Below, one piece after another: positions 21,794 to 29,216 of a stretch of DNA of 34,024 bases. The position numbers were made by a program, and so were the translations under genes. The stretch spans positions 1 through 34,024 of IMG/VR virus record IMGVR_UViG_3300023278_000358; one strand, 5' to 3'. Below the pieces are notes generated by a model. The model had not been told where the DNA came from and did no database searches. It saw nothing but the letters and a program-made list of their open reading frames with translations. This DNA comes from a virus. Every line of letters starts with the position of its first letter. Position 1 is the stretch's first letter.

Positions 21794-22093
21794 ATGGCTG
21801 TAGTAGTAGAGTATAATTGTCCATTAGGTTCTACCTGCGAAACTGCAGAGAACAATGTGATCAAAAGATGCGCCTGGTACACAAACATAAAAGGCACTGA
21901 TCCCAACACTGGTGATGAGCTAGATGATTGGGGCTGTGCATTGTCATGGCTTCCAACATTGCTTATTGAAGGTGCCGCACAATCTAGAGGCACTTCGGCA
22001 GCCGTAGAGTCATTTCGTAATGAAATGGTTAAATCAAACGATTTGTCTAGGGAATTACTAATTTCCACGGATAAGAAATTAATAGGTAAGTAA
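21794..22093 (+). CDS. Small cysteine-rich protein in the fibre block
   Basis: A 99-residue protein. Residues about 8-60 hold four cysteines: NCPLGSTCE, then KRCAWYTNIKGTDPNTGDELDDWGCALSWLP, which suggests a small metal- or disulphide-stabilised domain. The C-terminal half (GAAQSRGTSAAVESFRNEM) is helical. I recall proteins of this layout next to phage fibre genes, with no function given. It begins 10 bases after the fibre gene and one base before the chaperone-like gene. Confidence 0.72.
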   Translation: MAVVVEYNCPLGSTCETAENNVIKRCAWYTNIKGTDPNTGDELDDWGCALSWLPTLLIEGAAQSRGTSAAVESFRNEMVKSNDLSRELLISTDKKLIGK

Positions 22094-22094
22094 G

Positions 22095-22475
22095 ATGGCG
22101 ACAGTAAATGTAGTAACAGAAGATAAAGTGATTGCTGTAGATGGCGAGGCGCGTGAAGCTGAATACGTATTCCCGTCTAATTTATGGGCCATTCAATGGG
22201 ATGGATCTGCTGGTCACGCTGAGTGGACTGACGGGCCTAACACAGATCTTGTGCCTGAAGATGTTGCACCATATGTTGTAATGTGGACACAAAACCCACC
22301 AGCAGAAGAAGTGCCAGTGACCCCTCCCACAGCTCAAGACATTATTAATAATGACAGCTTGAACTATTTAGCAAGTACAGATTGGTATGTAGTTCGCTTT
22401 GCTGAGACAGGTGTTGCAGTGCCAGCCGATATCGCAACGGCTAGAGCTGATGCTAGAGCAGCAATTGTAGCTTAA
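22095..22475 (+). CDS. Tail fibre assembly chaperone-like protein
   Basis: A 126-residue protein whose end, SLNYLASTDWYVVRFAETGVAVPADI, is the ending typical of tail fibre assembly or tail-assembly chaperone proteins. The N-terminal half is acidic and beta-rich with a Pro-rich linker (NPPAEEVPVTPPT). Such proteins help the fibre trimerise and are not usually in the final particle. It follows the fibre and Cys-rich genes closely, fitting a fibre-assembly unit. Confidence 0.72.
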   Translation: MATVNVVTEDKVIAVDGEAREAEYVFPSNLWAIQWDGSAGHAEWTDGPNTDLVPEDVAPYVVMWTQNPPAEEVPVTPPTAQDIINNDSLNYLASTDWYVVRFAETGVAVPADIATARADARAAIVA

Positions 22476-22509
22476 CTAAGATTTTTTATTAACGGTGTGA
22501 GGCAGGCTA

Positions 22510-23244
22510 ATGTTATTTAATTTCAAAAAGAAAAAAATAGTATTAGACTGCTTTACCTCCGAATCCCATGTTTTCCATTTGCAGCCTATTCAAAAGGCTA
22601 GTAATTTTATTCCTCAATGGTGGTCTAACCTTCCTACCTACAAGGAATTAAATATACCTTTTGGTGGCTGCGAAAATATGAGAGGGTGCAGAGGTTTTAC
22701 AAGCTTGTATTCTAAAGGCTTTATCTTACCCTTATGGTCAGATGCGGCTTTTGATATAGCACCTAGGGGTGAGCTAGGTTTTAATTCATCTTTCGCAGAT
22801 GAAAATACTCAGGTAGATCTTCATGATGACTCATCGCGTGGATCATATTTAAGTAGCTTAGACTACCAGCACCTAAAGATAGGAAGCCCTTGGTATTTTA
22901 GATGTAATAAAGATATAAGCTGGGTGTTCCAGCAACCTTCTTGGAATTATGAAAAACCTGAAGATATAATTATCCCTCCTGCAATACTTGATTTTTCTAG
23001 CAATTCATCAACAAATATCAACATTGCACTTCCTCGTGATGATAATAGCAAACAAATTCTGATTAAATTTGGGACGCCTATGGCCCACATCATCCCTTTA
23101 ACGGATAATAAAGTTGAATTAAAAAATCATCTTATAAGTGAGTCAGAGTATATGAAAATTGGTAAAGCAGAGCGTAGGGTGGCCTTTGGTAATTCTTATA
23201 TAAAGCGAAAGCAAGCAAAATCAAGATGCCCGATGGGTCATTAG
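22510..23244 (+). CDS. Conserved hypothetical protein with Cys motif
   Basis: A 244-residue soluble protein, beta-rich, starting MLFNFKKKKIVLDCF. It has FIPQWWSNLP near 33-42, GGCENMRGCRGF at about 52-63 and ends RCPMGH, so several cysteines may form a metal site. The last 70 residues (ILIKFGTPMAHIIPL) look like a beta-sandwich. I have a sense of such proteins in marine phages, with unknown function; I do not recognise an enzyme. Lower GC and more AT-rich codons than the genes before it hint at separate acquisition. Its place is between the fibre genes and the secreted cassette. Confidence 0.7.
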   Translation: MLFNFKKKKIVLDCFTSESHVFHLQPIQKASNFIPQWWSNLPTYKELNIPFGGCENMRGCRGFTSLYSKGFILPLWSDAAFDIAPRGELGFNSSFADENTQVDLHDDSSRGSYLSSLDYQHLKIGSPWYFRCNKDISWVFQQPSWNYEKPEDIIIPPAILDFSSNSSTNINIALPRDDNSKQILIKFGTPMAHIIPLTDNKVELKNHLISESEYMKIGKAERRVAFGNSYIKRKQAKSRCPMGH

Positions 23245-23256
23245 GGTTTGAAAATT

Positions 23257-23784
23257 ATGCGTAAATTAGTGCTTATAGCTTTTCTATTACCTTCATTGGC
23301 TATGGCAGAGCCTATAGTTACTAACTCTACTACCGATAGTAAGGTTCACACTACTGGTGAGGTAACTACAACGATTAAATCTCCACCACCATCCGCTATA
23401 TCACCGTCATTGTCTGGAGGTAATACAGACTCATGTACAGTCGGTGTGGCGGGTGCAGTTCAGACTCAAATCTTAGGTATATCAGCAGGCACAACAACTC
23501 GTGACCTTAACTGTGAACGCCTAAAGAACGCCAAAACACTATACGACATGGGTATGAAAGTGGCAGCCGTTTCGGTTCTATGCCAGGATTTGCGCGTGTT
23601 CGATGCCATGATAATGGCTGGTACACCTTGTCCTTATAACGGGATTATAGGTTCTGATGCGAAGATTGCATGGGAGAATGATGAAGCCAAAGTGCCTAAG
23701 CCAGAAGTAATAACCAAGTATGACACTAAAGAGTTTTTACTTAGCGTAGGTGGTGCTGTACTAAGCTTATTGCTATTTTTATGA
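23257..23784 (+). CDS. Secreted protein 1 of the periplasmic cassette, C-terminal membrane segment
   Basis: A 175-residue protein with a Sec signal peptide (MRKLVLIAFLLPSLAMA, cleavage before EP). The exported part has Thr/Ser-rich beta sequence, a Pro run (SPPPSAISPS), several cysteines (in DSCTVG, LNCERL, VLCQDL and TPCPY), and a C-terminal hydrophobic segment (FLLSVGGAVLSLLLFL). The ATG at 23257 is preferred to the TTG at 23248 because AGGG lies ten bases upstream and the signal peptide then begins MRK. It overlaps the next gene by 4 bases. Function unknown. Confidence 0.75.
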   Translation: MRKLVLIAFLLPSLAMAEPIVTNSTTDSKVHTTGEVTTTIKSPPPSAISPSLSGGNTDSCTVGVAGAVQTQILGISAGTTTRDLNCERLKNAKTLYDMGMKVAAVSVLCQDLRVFDAMIMAGTPCPYNGIIGSDAKIAWENDEAKVPKPEVITKYDTKEFLLSVGGAVLSLLLFL

Positions 23785-24650
23785 GTAGGCTGGCTGTTGT
23801 AGCTTTATTGGCAACATATGCCATAAACGCTCACAGTGAATACTTGTACGGCATTACAGGCAATCTAGCTGGTGCTGGACACACTTGGGGCATGAGCAAC
23901 ATTGGCCCTAATGGATCGCAAGGATTAAGGATTAACGGCGTTTATTATCAGTACACGCCTGTAAAGAATACAGAAGACGATATGCTGGTTCATGTGCGCA
24001 ATAAGAAGCTTGGCGCAGCAGGTGAATACATATTTTCTAATACGGACGATTGGAGTGGGTTGCCAGGTGGTATACCTATAACCAAGGGATTTGCTGTAGA
24101 TAACCTACCTATTGAGCTATGGGGTGATGGGTCGATTGATGTAGAAGGCACTGGTTCTGTTACTGATGCTAATGTCATATACAGCTATAAATACAACAAC
24201 GATTGCTTAACCCCAATGTCTGATCCATCTTGTCCTGGCTACACTGAGGCAGTTTTAGCCATGATGGTTGTAGATGCTAAAGGTTATGACCCGCTTGCTG
24301 ATGGCAATGTGACTGATATAATAGATGAAAAGGTTGAGCTTGAAGATGCTCCAAAGCAAGAAGATGAAGAAGTTGAAGAGAAAGAAAAGCTGCAGAAGCT
24401 TCTTAGTGGTGTAAATGATTCAATACTTTTTGCTAATGTAACGGCACAAAACCTACTGATGTCTAGTATGTCGCTTAGTATGAACTTAAACCCATATTAC
24501 GACAAAAAGATTGCAGGTGGTGAGTATGAAGATAAGGTTGTTATGGATGGCGGTGAGCTACCTGACAACAAAAAAGGCGCAAGGTCTGGCCTGGCACAGC
24601 AACTATTGCACACTGAAATGGTTAGTTTGCAGTACGATAAACAGGAGTAG
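23781..24650 (+). CDS. Secreted protein 2 of the periplasmic cassette
   Basis: A 289-residue protein with a signal peptide (MSRLAVVALLATYAINAHS). The exported domain has HTWGMSNIGPNG, YIFSNTDDWSGLPGG and SYKYNNDCLTPMSDPSCPGY, where two cysteines ten residues apart probably form a disulphide. Residues about 175-215 are a strongly acidic linker, followed by an amphipathic helix. It shares ATGA overlap with secreted protein 1 and is 3 bases from secreted protein 3. I recall similar proteins in marine phages without assigned function. Confidence 0.75.
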   Translation: MSRLAVVALLATYAINAHSEYLYGITGNLAGAGHTWGMSNIGPNGSQGLRINGVYYQYTPVKNTEDDMLVHVRNKKLGAAGEYIFSNTDDWSGLPGGIPITKGFAVDNLPIELWGDGSIDVEGTGSVTDANVIYSYKYNNDCLTPMSDPSCPGYTEAVLAMMVVDAKGYDPLADGNVTDIIDEKVELEDAPKQEDEEVEEKEKLQKLLSGVNDSILFANVTAQNLLMSSMSLSMNLNPYYDKKIAGGEYEDKVVMDGGELPDNKKGARSGLAQQLLHTEMVSLQYDKQE

Positions 24651-24653
24651 GTC

Positions 24654-25151
24654 ATGAAAAAAGTATTGGTAGCTAGCGTATTGCTTGCATCATCTGTATC
24701 AGCACTTGCAGGGGATGTACCAATCTCAGGTAATGTACAAACAAGATGCTTAATCACTACAGACACTAATGGTGTGTTTGGCAATCCACTGCCTAGTAAG
24801 CTTAGTACAGCGTCAGCAGATGGTGGTGTAGTGCCTGTTGTACGGTACGATGTAACACTGGCAGACGCTTACATTGCTAAGGTAACAACGCCTACTTCAT
24901 TCAGCTCAAGCCCATCATTGACGGATTCATTGACCTGGACAGGGTCTACTACTGTTACCAACACCACTGATGCTGGGATGGCTGCCTATGAAACAGGCAA
25001 AGTTGTTTACGGCCCTACGACTGAATTTGACTTAACTGTTGCTGGTTCTACTTGGTTTGCCTCAGAAGCAGAGGTTGAGTACGGGGTTAACAAATCTTTT
25101 CCTGGCGGTAATTACACAGCCATAGTATTGGCTGAATGTATTGCTAAATAA
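24654..25151 (+). CDS. Secreted protein 3, fimbrial-subunit-like
   Basis: A 165-residue protein with a classical signal peptide (MKKVLVASVLLASSVSALA, cleavage before GD). The mature part begins VPISGNVQTRCLI and ends YTAIVLAECIAK, with two cysteines at the ends of an Ig-like beta-sandwich, a pattern reminiscent of pilin or spore-coat-U-like subunits made by chaperone-usher systems. Mid-section is Ser/Thr-rich. The next gene resembles a periplasmic chaperone-like fold, which would fit. The fimbrial idea is inference; it could also be a virion protein matured in the periplasm. Confidence 0.72.
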   Translation: MKKVLVASVLLASSVSALAGDVPISGNVQTRCLITTDTNGVFGNPLPSKLSTASADGGVVPVVRYDVTLADAYIAKVTTPTSFSSSPSLTDSLTWTGSTTVTNTTDAGMAAYETGKVVYGPTTEFDLTVAGSTWFASEAEVEYGVNKSFPGGNYTAIVLAECIAK

Positions 25152-25515
25152 CGTAAGGGCTGCACTTTTATTACTGGCTTTGCCATTTGGTAGTGCTTTA
25201 GCTCATGAAATGACACCGACTTACCCGAAGTTTAGTGAGTCGTTTATGTCTGGAATATCTGTAACTACGCTTAATATATTCAATAAGCGAAAAGACGTTT
25301 CTTACTATGAAATAGGTGTGTTTACCAAGGAGTGGGAGCCAGTTGCATTTGTTTCTCAGTATAAGGTAATACCTATGAAATATTTAGACACCTTATCCTT
25401 TGACTTGTATGTGAAAAGCTCAACTTTACATACTGTGGTATATATTTGTTCTATATCAAAGCTTGGGGCTGGCCTTACTGTGGCTTCAAAGATATGCTCA
25501 AAGGTTAAGCAATGA
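25141..25515 (+). CDS. Secreted protein 4, Ig-fold/chaperone-like
   Basis: A 124-residue protein. The start is TTG at 25141, inside the end of the previous gene, giving a signal peptide (LLALPFGSALA) cleaved before HEM. The mature part reads like one beta-sandwich: SGISVTTLNIFNKRKDVSYYEIGVF, then EWEPVAF, VVYICSISKL and ICSKVK, recalling the N-terminal domain of PapD-type pilus chaperones, which have such edge strands. It lacks a second domain. The chaperone idea is weak inference. It overlaps the next gene by 4 bases. Confidence 0.68.
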   Translation: MLNNVRAALLLLALPFGSALAHEMTPTYPKFSESFMSGISVTTLNIFNKRKDVSYYEIGVFTKEWEPVAFVSQYKVIPMKYLDTLSFDLYVKSSTLHTVVYICSISKLGAGLTVASKICSKVKQ

Positions 25516-25910
25516 GAAGGCTGATGCTGTTGGCTCTATTGGTTGCTAACCCTGTATGGGCCAGTAACTCGCTGTCATTACAGCTACCAGGCAGTAACAG
25601 CAGTTATCAGTCAGATAAGTTTAAAACAGGCGACATGGATTGCTCAAACGCGATAGGTGGCACAATAAACCTAGAGTTTGGCGTTACAGGCATCATAAAC
25701 AACGCAGCAAGCTTATTTAGCGCATCAAGTGAAAGCCCCCAATCAAAAGACATAGGCGTTTTCGCCAGGATAATTATGCCGTTGAATGCTCCAGAAGAGC
25801 GAATTAACTGCAACACGCTTTATCAGCTAGAGCTAAATAAAAAGCGATTAGAGATCATGAAACTAGAAACAGAGCTAAATGCTTTAAGACGATTGCAGCT
25901 AGGCGAATGA
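25512..25910 (+). CDS. Secreted protein 5 of the periplasmic cassette
   Basis: A 132-residue protein with a signal peptide (MRRLMLLALLVANPVWA, cleavage before SNS). Mature part: LSLQLPGSNSSYQSD, GDMDCSNAIGGTINLEFGV, DIGVFARIIMPL, then RINCNTLYQLELNKKRLEIM, a C-terminal coiled coil. Two cysteines may pair. It lies one base before the membrane coiled-coil gene, so the two could bridge periplasm and inner membrane. Unknown function; sequence of this general kind is familiar from marine phages. Confidence 0.74.
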   Translation: MRRLMLLALLVANPVWASNSLSLQLPGSNSSYQSDKFKTGDMDCSNAIGGTINLEFGVTGIINNAASLFSASSESPQSKDIGVFARIIMPLNAPEERINCNTLYQLELNKKRLEIMKLETELNALRRLQLGE

Positions 25911-25911
25911 C

Positions 25912-26475
25912 ATGGCAGAAATAGAATACGGTGGTGTTAAATTAGGTGGCAGCAAGTTACTTCTTATAGTTCCATTGATCGGCACTATAGTAGGTGGCTT
26001 GTGGGGTGGATTTGAAGCGTATCAACGATACCTGGACATGGAGGCCCGCATCAGTGAGTTTGTGGCACCTGACTTGTCTGACTACGATAAGCGCATAGCT
26101 ATAATGGAAAACAAGTTTGCTGTCATAGATAAAGGTACCGCTTTGCTTGAGGATGAAATATCGTCAATTAGGCTAGATACTGATGAGCAATACCTCACTA
26201 TAAAAGACCTAAAAAAATCCATGCGTGATGATATAAACCGTCAAGAGAATATAATTGACAGGGTTGAGGACGATATATCTAAGATAGAAATTGATGTAAG
26301 AAACACCATAGATGTGGCTGATGGTCGTTTTGAGAGCAAGCGTGATCAATTACAGAATGATTATGAGCAGAAATCTGATACAATACGGTCAGATGTAGAA
26401 CGAAAATTGTCCGAGCTTGAGTCAACGCTTAATAATAAGCTTCAGAGAGCTTTGGATAATCCGCTAGCTAATTAA
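25912..26475 (+). CDS. Membrane-anchored coiled-coil protein
   Basis: A 187-residue protein. One membrane helix at about 14-34 (KLLLIVPLIGTIVGGLWGG) near the N-terminus, then residues 50-187 form one long charged coiled coil (repeats of IExxxxDIxxxID type). Without a cleavable signal it would be type II, coil in the periplasm, or coil in the cytoplasm depending on flanking charge. The Lys and Glu before the helix do not settle it. It could span from inner membrane to cell wall. It directly follows the secreted cassette. Confidence 0.72.
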   Translation: MAEIEYGGVKLGGSKLLLIVPLIGTIVGGLWGGFEAYQRYLDMEARISEFVAPDLSDYDKRIAIMENKFAVIDKGTALLEDEISSIRLDTDEQYLTIKDLKKSMRDDINRQENIIDRVEDDISKIEIDVRNTIDVADGRFESKRDQLQNDYEQKSDTIRSDVERKLSELESTLNNKLQRALDNPLAN

Positions 26476-26488
26476 CAGGATTTACGTA

Positions 26489-26707
26489 ATGTCAGGTATG
26501 CCAGATTTTGAAGCGGGCCAGTTGGTTTCTGCGGTTACTCAGTTGAATAAAGATGTTGAGTCGCTGACAATTACAATGACCAAGCTAAATGACAGGCTGG
26601 CGGCACAAGAGCTACAGCTAGCCAAAGGCAAGGGGATGGCAGCAGGTGTGATTGTTTTAGCAGCTACTTTAGGCGGTGTTTCATCGTACATAATGAACAG
26701 AATATGA
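26489..26707 (+). CDS. Small coiled coil with C-terminal membrane segment (XhlA-like)
   Basis: A 72-residue protein: residues 10-45 are a heptad coiled coil (LNKDVESLTITMTKLNDRLA), then KGKG and a hydrophobic segment at 49-69 ending at NRI. This is the layout of XhlA/hemolysin-type holin partners and of some other phage membrane factors. AGGA lies before the ATG. It may cooperate with the coiled-coil protein just upstream. A second lysis factor or a virion-membrane adapter are both open. Confidence 0.7.
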   Translation: MSGMPDFEAGQLVSAVTQLNKDVESLTITMTKLNDRLAAQELQLAKGKGMAAGVIVLAATLGGVSSYIMNRI

Positions 26708-26714
26708 GGCACTT

Positions 26715-28196
26715 ATGGCACTTATCCCACTAGACCTACCACCAGGCGTATATCGCAATGGTACAGATTTACAGGCACAAGGCAGGTGGCGTGATGCTAA
26801 CTTAGTTAGATGGCATGACAACACACTTAGACCTATAGGCGGCTGGCGTACCAGGGCAGATACAGCTAGTGCTGGTCAGATTCGTGGATTACACGCATGG
26901 GGTGAGAATACTGGTGATCGCTGGATAGCTGCAGGAAGCTACAGTAATTTATATGTCTACAGCGCAAGCGGTACTCAGTTCGACATAACACCTACTGGCT
27001 TAACAGTTGGAAATGAAGATGCTATACAAAGCGCTGGATTTGGCGATTCATTCTATGGCCTAGAATACTATGGTGTGCCTCGATTGGAGCTGTCTGCAGT
27101 TACTCCAGCCACCACATGGGCTATGGATTCATGGGGTGAGTATTTAGTCGCTTGTTCTAGCTCAGATGGGAAGGTATATGAATGGCAGCTTAACACAGGC
27201 GTTTTACCTACTGCTGTGGCTAACGCACCTGTAGGCAATAAGTCTATATTGGTTACAGAAGAGCGCTTTTTGATGTGTCTGGGAGCAGGTGGAAACCCAC
27301 GCTTAGTCCAGTGGTCGGATCGTGAAAATAATACAGTATGGAACCCATTAGCAACTAATGAAGCTGGTAGTTTAGAACTTCAGACTGAAGGCAGTATAGA
27401 ATGTGGTGTAAGAGTTCAGAACCAGGCACTTATACTGACCAATGTTGATGCTCATGTAGCTACATATTCTGGCCCACCATACGTATATGGCATTGAGCGG
27501 ATAGGCACTGCTTGCGGTATTATCTCAAACAATGCGGTTTCTGTAGTAGATGCTGGTGCAGTCTGGATGGGTGGTAGATCATTCTATTCTTACTCAGGTG
27601 GAGCGGTAACAGAGGTCAATTGTGACGTGGCTGATTATGTATTTTCGGACATAAACGTAGGGCAGAAAAGCAAGATTTTCGCTGTAGCTAATGCTGCTTT
27701 TGGCGAGATATGGTGGTTTTACCCATCAAGCGGATCTAATGAAAATGATAGGTATGTTGTTTATAACTACAATGACAACAGCTGGTCTATAGGTTCAATG
27801 CCTAGGACTTCAGGTGTTGATTCAGGCGTGTTTAGATTCCCTATTTTTACGTCTGCCATAGACAAAAAACTATACGAACAAGAGGTTGGGTTTAACTATG
27901 ACGGTGCAGAGCCGTTCATAGAGTCTGGCCCAATATCCATTGGTAATGGCGAAAGCGTGATGTCAGTGGTTCAAATGATTCCCGATGAGAAAACGCAAGG
28001 CGATGTTGACGCTACTTTCAAAACTAGATTCTATCCCAACGATGTGGAGAGAACATACGGCCCATACAATATGTCTAACCCCACTAGTCTACGCTTTACT
28101 GGCAGACAGGTCAGGGTTCGGATTGAAGGCGCTGTTAATACTGATTGGCGTGTTGGTATTAACCGACTTGAGGTCGTGGCTGGGGGAAGAAGATAA
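26715..28196 (+). CDS. Tail nozzle / packaged-DNA stabilisation protein-like
   Basis: A 493-residue protein. It starts IPLDLPPGVYRNGTDLQAQGRW, a widespread opening of phage tail structural proteins, followed by repeated beta blades with W/Y and G (HAWGENTGDRWIAAGS, WGEYLVACSS, VWMGGRSFYSYSG), consistent with a beta-propeller-like fold of the P22 gp10 kind that closes the portal channel. The end has beta strands TFKTRFYPNDVERTYGPY. It follows the membrane genes and overlaps the jelly-roll gene by one base. The fold is inferred from blade-like repeats. Confidence 0.78.
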   Translation: MALIPLDLPPGVYRNGTDLQAQGRWRDANLVRWHDNTLRPIGGWRTRADTASAGQIRGLHAWGENTGDRWIAAGSYSNLYVYSASGTQFDITPTGLTVGNEDAIQSAGFGDSFYGLEYYGVPRLELSAVTPATTWAMDSWGEYLVACSSSDGKVYEWQLNTGVLPTAVANAPVGNKSILVTEERFLMCLGAGGNPRLVQWSDRENNTVWNPLATNEAGSLELQTEGSIECGVRVQNQALILTNVDAHVATYSGPPYVYGIERIGTACGIISNNAVSVVDAGAVWMGGRSFYSYSGGAVTEVNCDVADYVFSDINVGQKSKIFAVANAAFGEIWWFYPSSGSNENDRYVVYNYNDNSWSIGSMPRTSGVDSGVFRFPIFTSAIDKKLYEQEVGFNYDGAEPFIESGPISIGNGESVMSVVQMIPDEKTQGDVDATFKTRFYPNDVERTYGPYNMSNPTSLRFTGRQVRVRIEGAVNTDWRVGINRLEVVAGGRR

Positions 28197-28861
28197 TGAG
28201 AATAATAGACGCCCCACCAAAAGTTCTAAACTCTAACTGGGCGCAATGGGCGCAGCGTTTAAATATCTGGCTTTCCAAGACTCGAAGTGAATTACGCCAT
28301 AAAGGTACGACAGAGTCAGCAACAGAAGATGGTATTTTGCTGTGGGATCCTGTGCGTACTGACCCTGTTATATCTGTCGATGGGGAGTATGTTCATATTG
28401 TTTTAGAGGGTGGATACGGTTCATTCACCAACACTACAGACCATAATTTAGCAGCTACAAATACAGCAACAGCGATTGATTTTGATACAACAAGCCTATC
28501 TGATGATATATCACTAAACGCAGGTGGTGATAGAGTTATATTTAGTCATGCTGGAGTGTATTCCATATCATTTTCTACCCAGATTACATCTAGTAGTGGC
28601 AGCCTAAAAACGGTATGGTTTTGGCCTAGAGTGAATGGTGTTGATGTGGCTGGATCTACAATTAAGGTATCCATTAAAGATAACTCAGCTACTACGGTAA
28701 TGAGTAGAACAGCAGTATTTACACTAAGCGATAATGACTACTTACAAGCAATGTGGGCAGCGGATAGCACAGACGTAAAATTAGAGGCAGCACCAGCCAC
28801 AGCATTTGCTCCATCAACACCTAGCGCAATACTTACAGCATCTAGGATACGACAACTATGA
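28196..28861 (+). CDS. Virion protein with C1q/TNF-like jelly-roll domain
   Basis: A 221-residue protein. Residues 1-60 are helical with IDAPPKVLNSNWAQWAQRL, likely for attachment. Residues about 75-215 (YGSFTNTTDHNLAAT, VIFSHAGVYSISFSTQI, VWFWPRVNGVDVAGS, FTLSDNDYLQAMWA) have the beta pattern of C1q/TNF-like trimeric jelly-rolls seen in phage fibres and caps. It overlaps the nozzle-like gene and the next gene by small overlaps, so all three are co-translated. Role: tail or fibre tip. Confidence 0.78.
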   Translation: MRIIDAPPKVLNSNWAQWAQRLNIWLSKTRSELRHKGTTESATEDGILLWDPVRTDPVISVDGEYVHIVLEGGYGSFTNTTDHNLAATNTATAIDFDTTSLSDDISLNAGGDRVIFSHAGVYSISFSTQITSSSGSLKTVWFWPRVNGVDVAGSTIKVSIKDNSATTVMSRTAVFTLSDNDYLQAMWAADSTDVKLEAAPATAFAPSTPSAILTASRIRQL

Positions 28862-29214
28862 GCGAGTTAGAACGCTGTAGAGGTTGGATTGAATCAGCTT
28901 TAGAATATGGCGGTGGGACTCATTTATTTGAAGACATTGTTGAGTCTATTTCTTCTGGAAAGATGCAATTATGGCCTGCTAAAGACTCATGTTTAGTGAC
29001 AGAAATTACAGTATATCCAAGGAAAAAGGTGCTTCATGTATTCCTTGGTGGTGGCGATCTCAATGAAATTTTGGGTATGCACCAATCAGTGGTACAATGG
29101 GCCAAAGACCAAGGTTGCGAAAGTCTTACTATGACAGGTCGTAAAGGCTGGGTTAAGGCATTAAAAAATGATGGCTGGAAATCACAGCTAGTGTTATTAG
29201 AAAAGAGGTTCTAG
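28858..29214 (+). CDS. GNAT-like small protein of the ejection block
   Basis: A 118-residue protein with beta strands and helices in the order of a short GNAT acetyltransferase fold: KKVLHVFLGGGDLNEIL, then CESLTMTGRKGWVKAL and a C-terminal KSQLVLLEKRF strand. Similar small acetyltransferase-like proteins sit beside internal virion proteins in some podoviruses, where activity is unproven. The typical acetyl-CoA loop is not clear, so it may be structural. It overlaps the previous gene by 4 bases. Confidence 0.7.
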   Translation: MSELERCRGWIESALEYGGGTHLFEDIVESISSGKMQLWPAKDSCLVTEITVYPRKKVLHVFLGGGDLNEILGMHQSVVQWAKDQGCESLTMTGRKGWVKALKNDGWKSQLVLLEKRF

Positions 29215-29216
29215 GC

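Noticed and set aside
23248-23256. TTG start of secreted protein 1 at 23248
   Set aside because: Only one base separates it from AGGG; the ATG at 23257 has proper spacing and begins a standard signal peptide.
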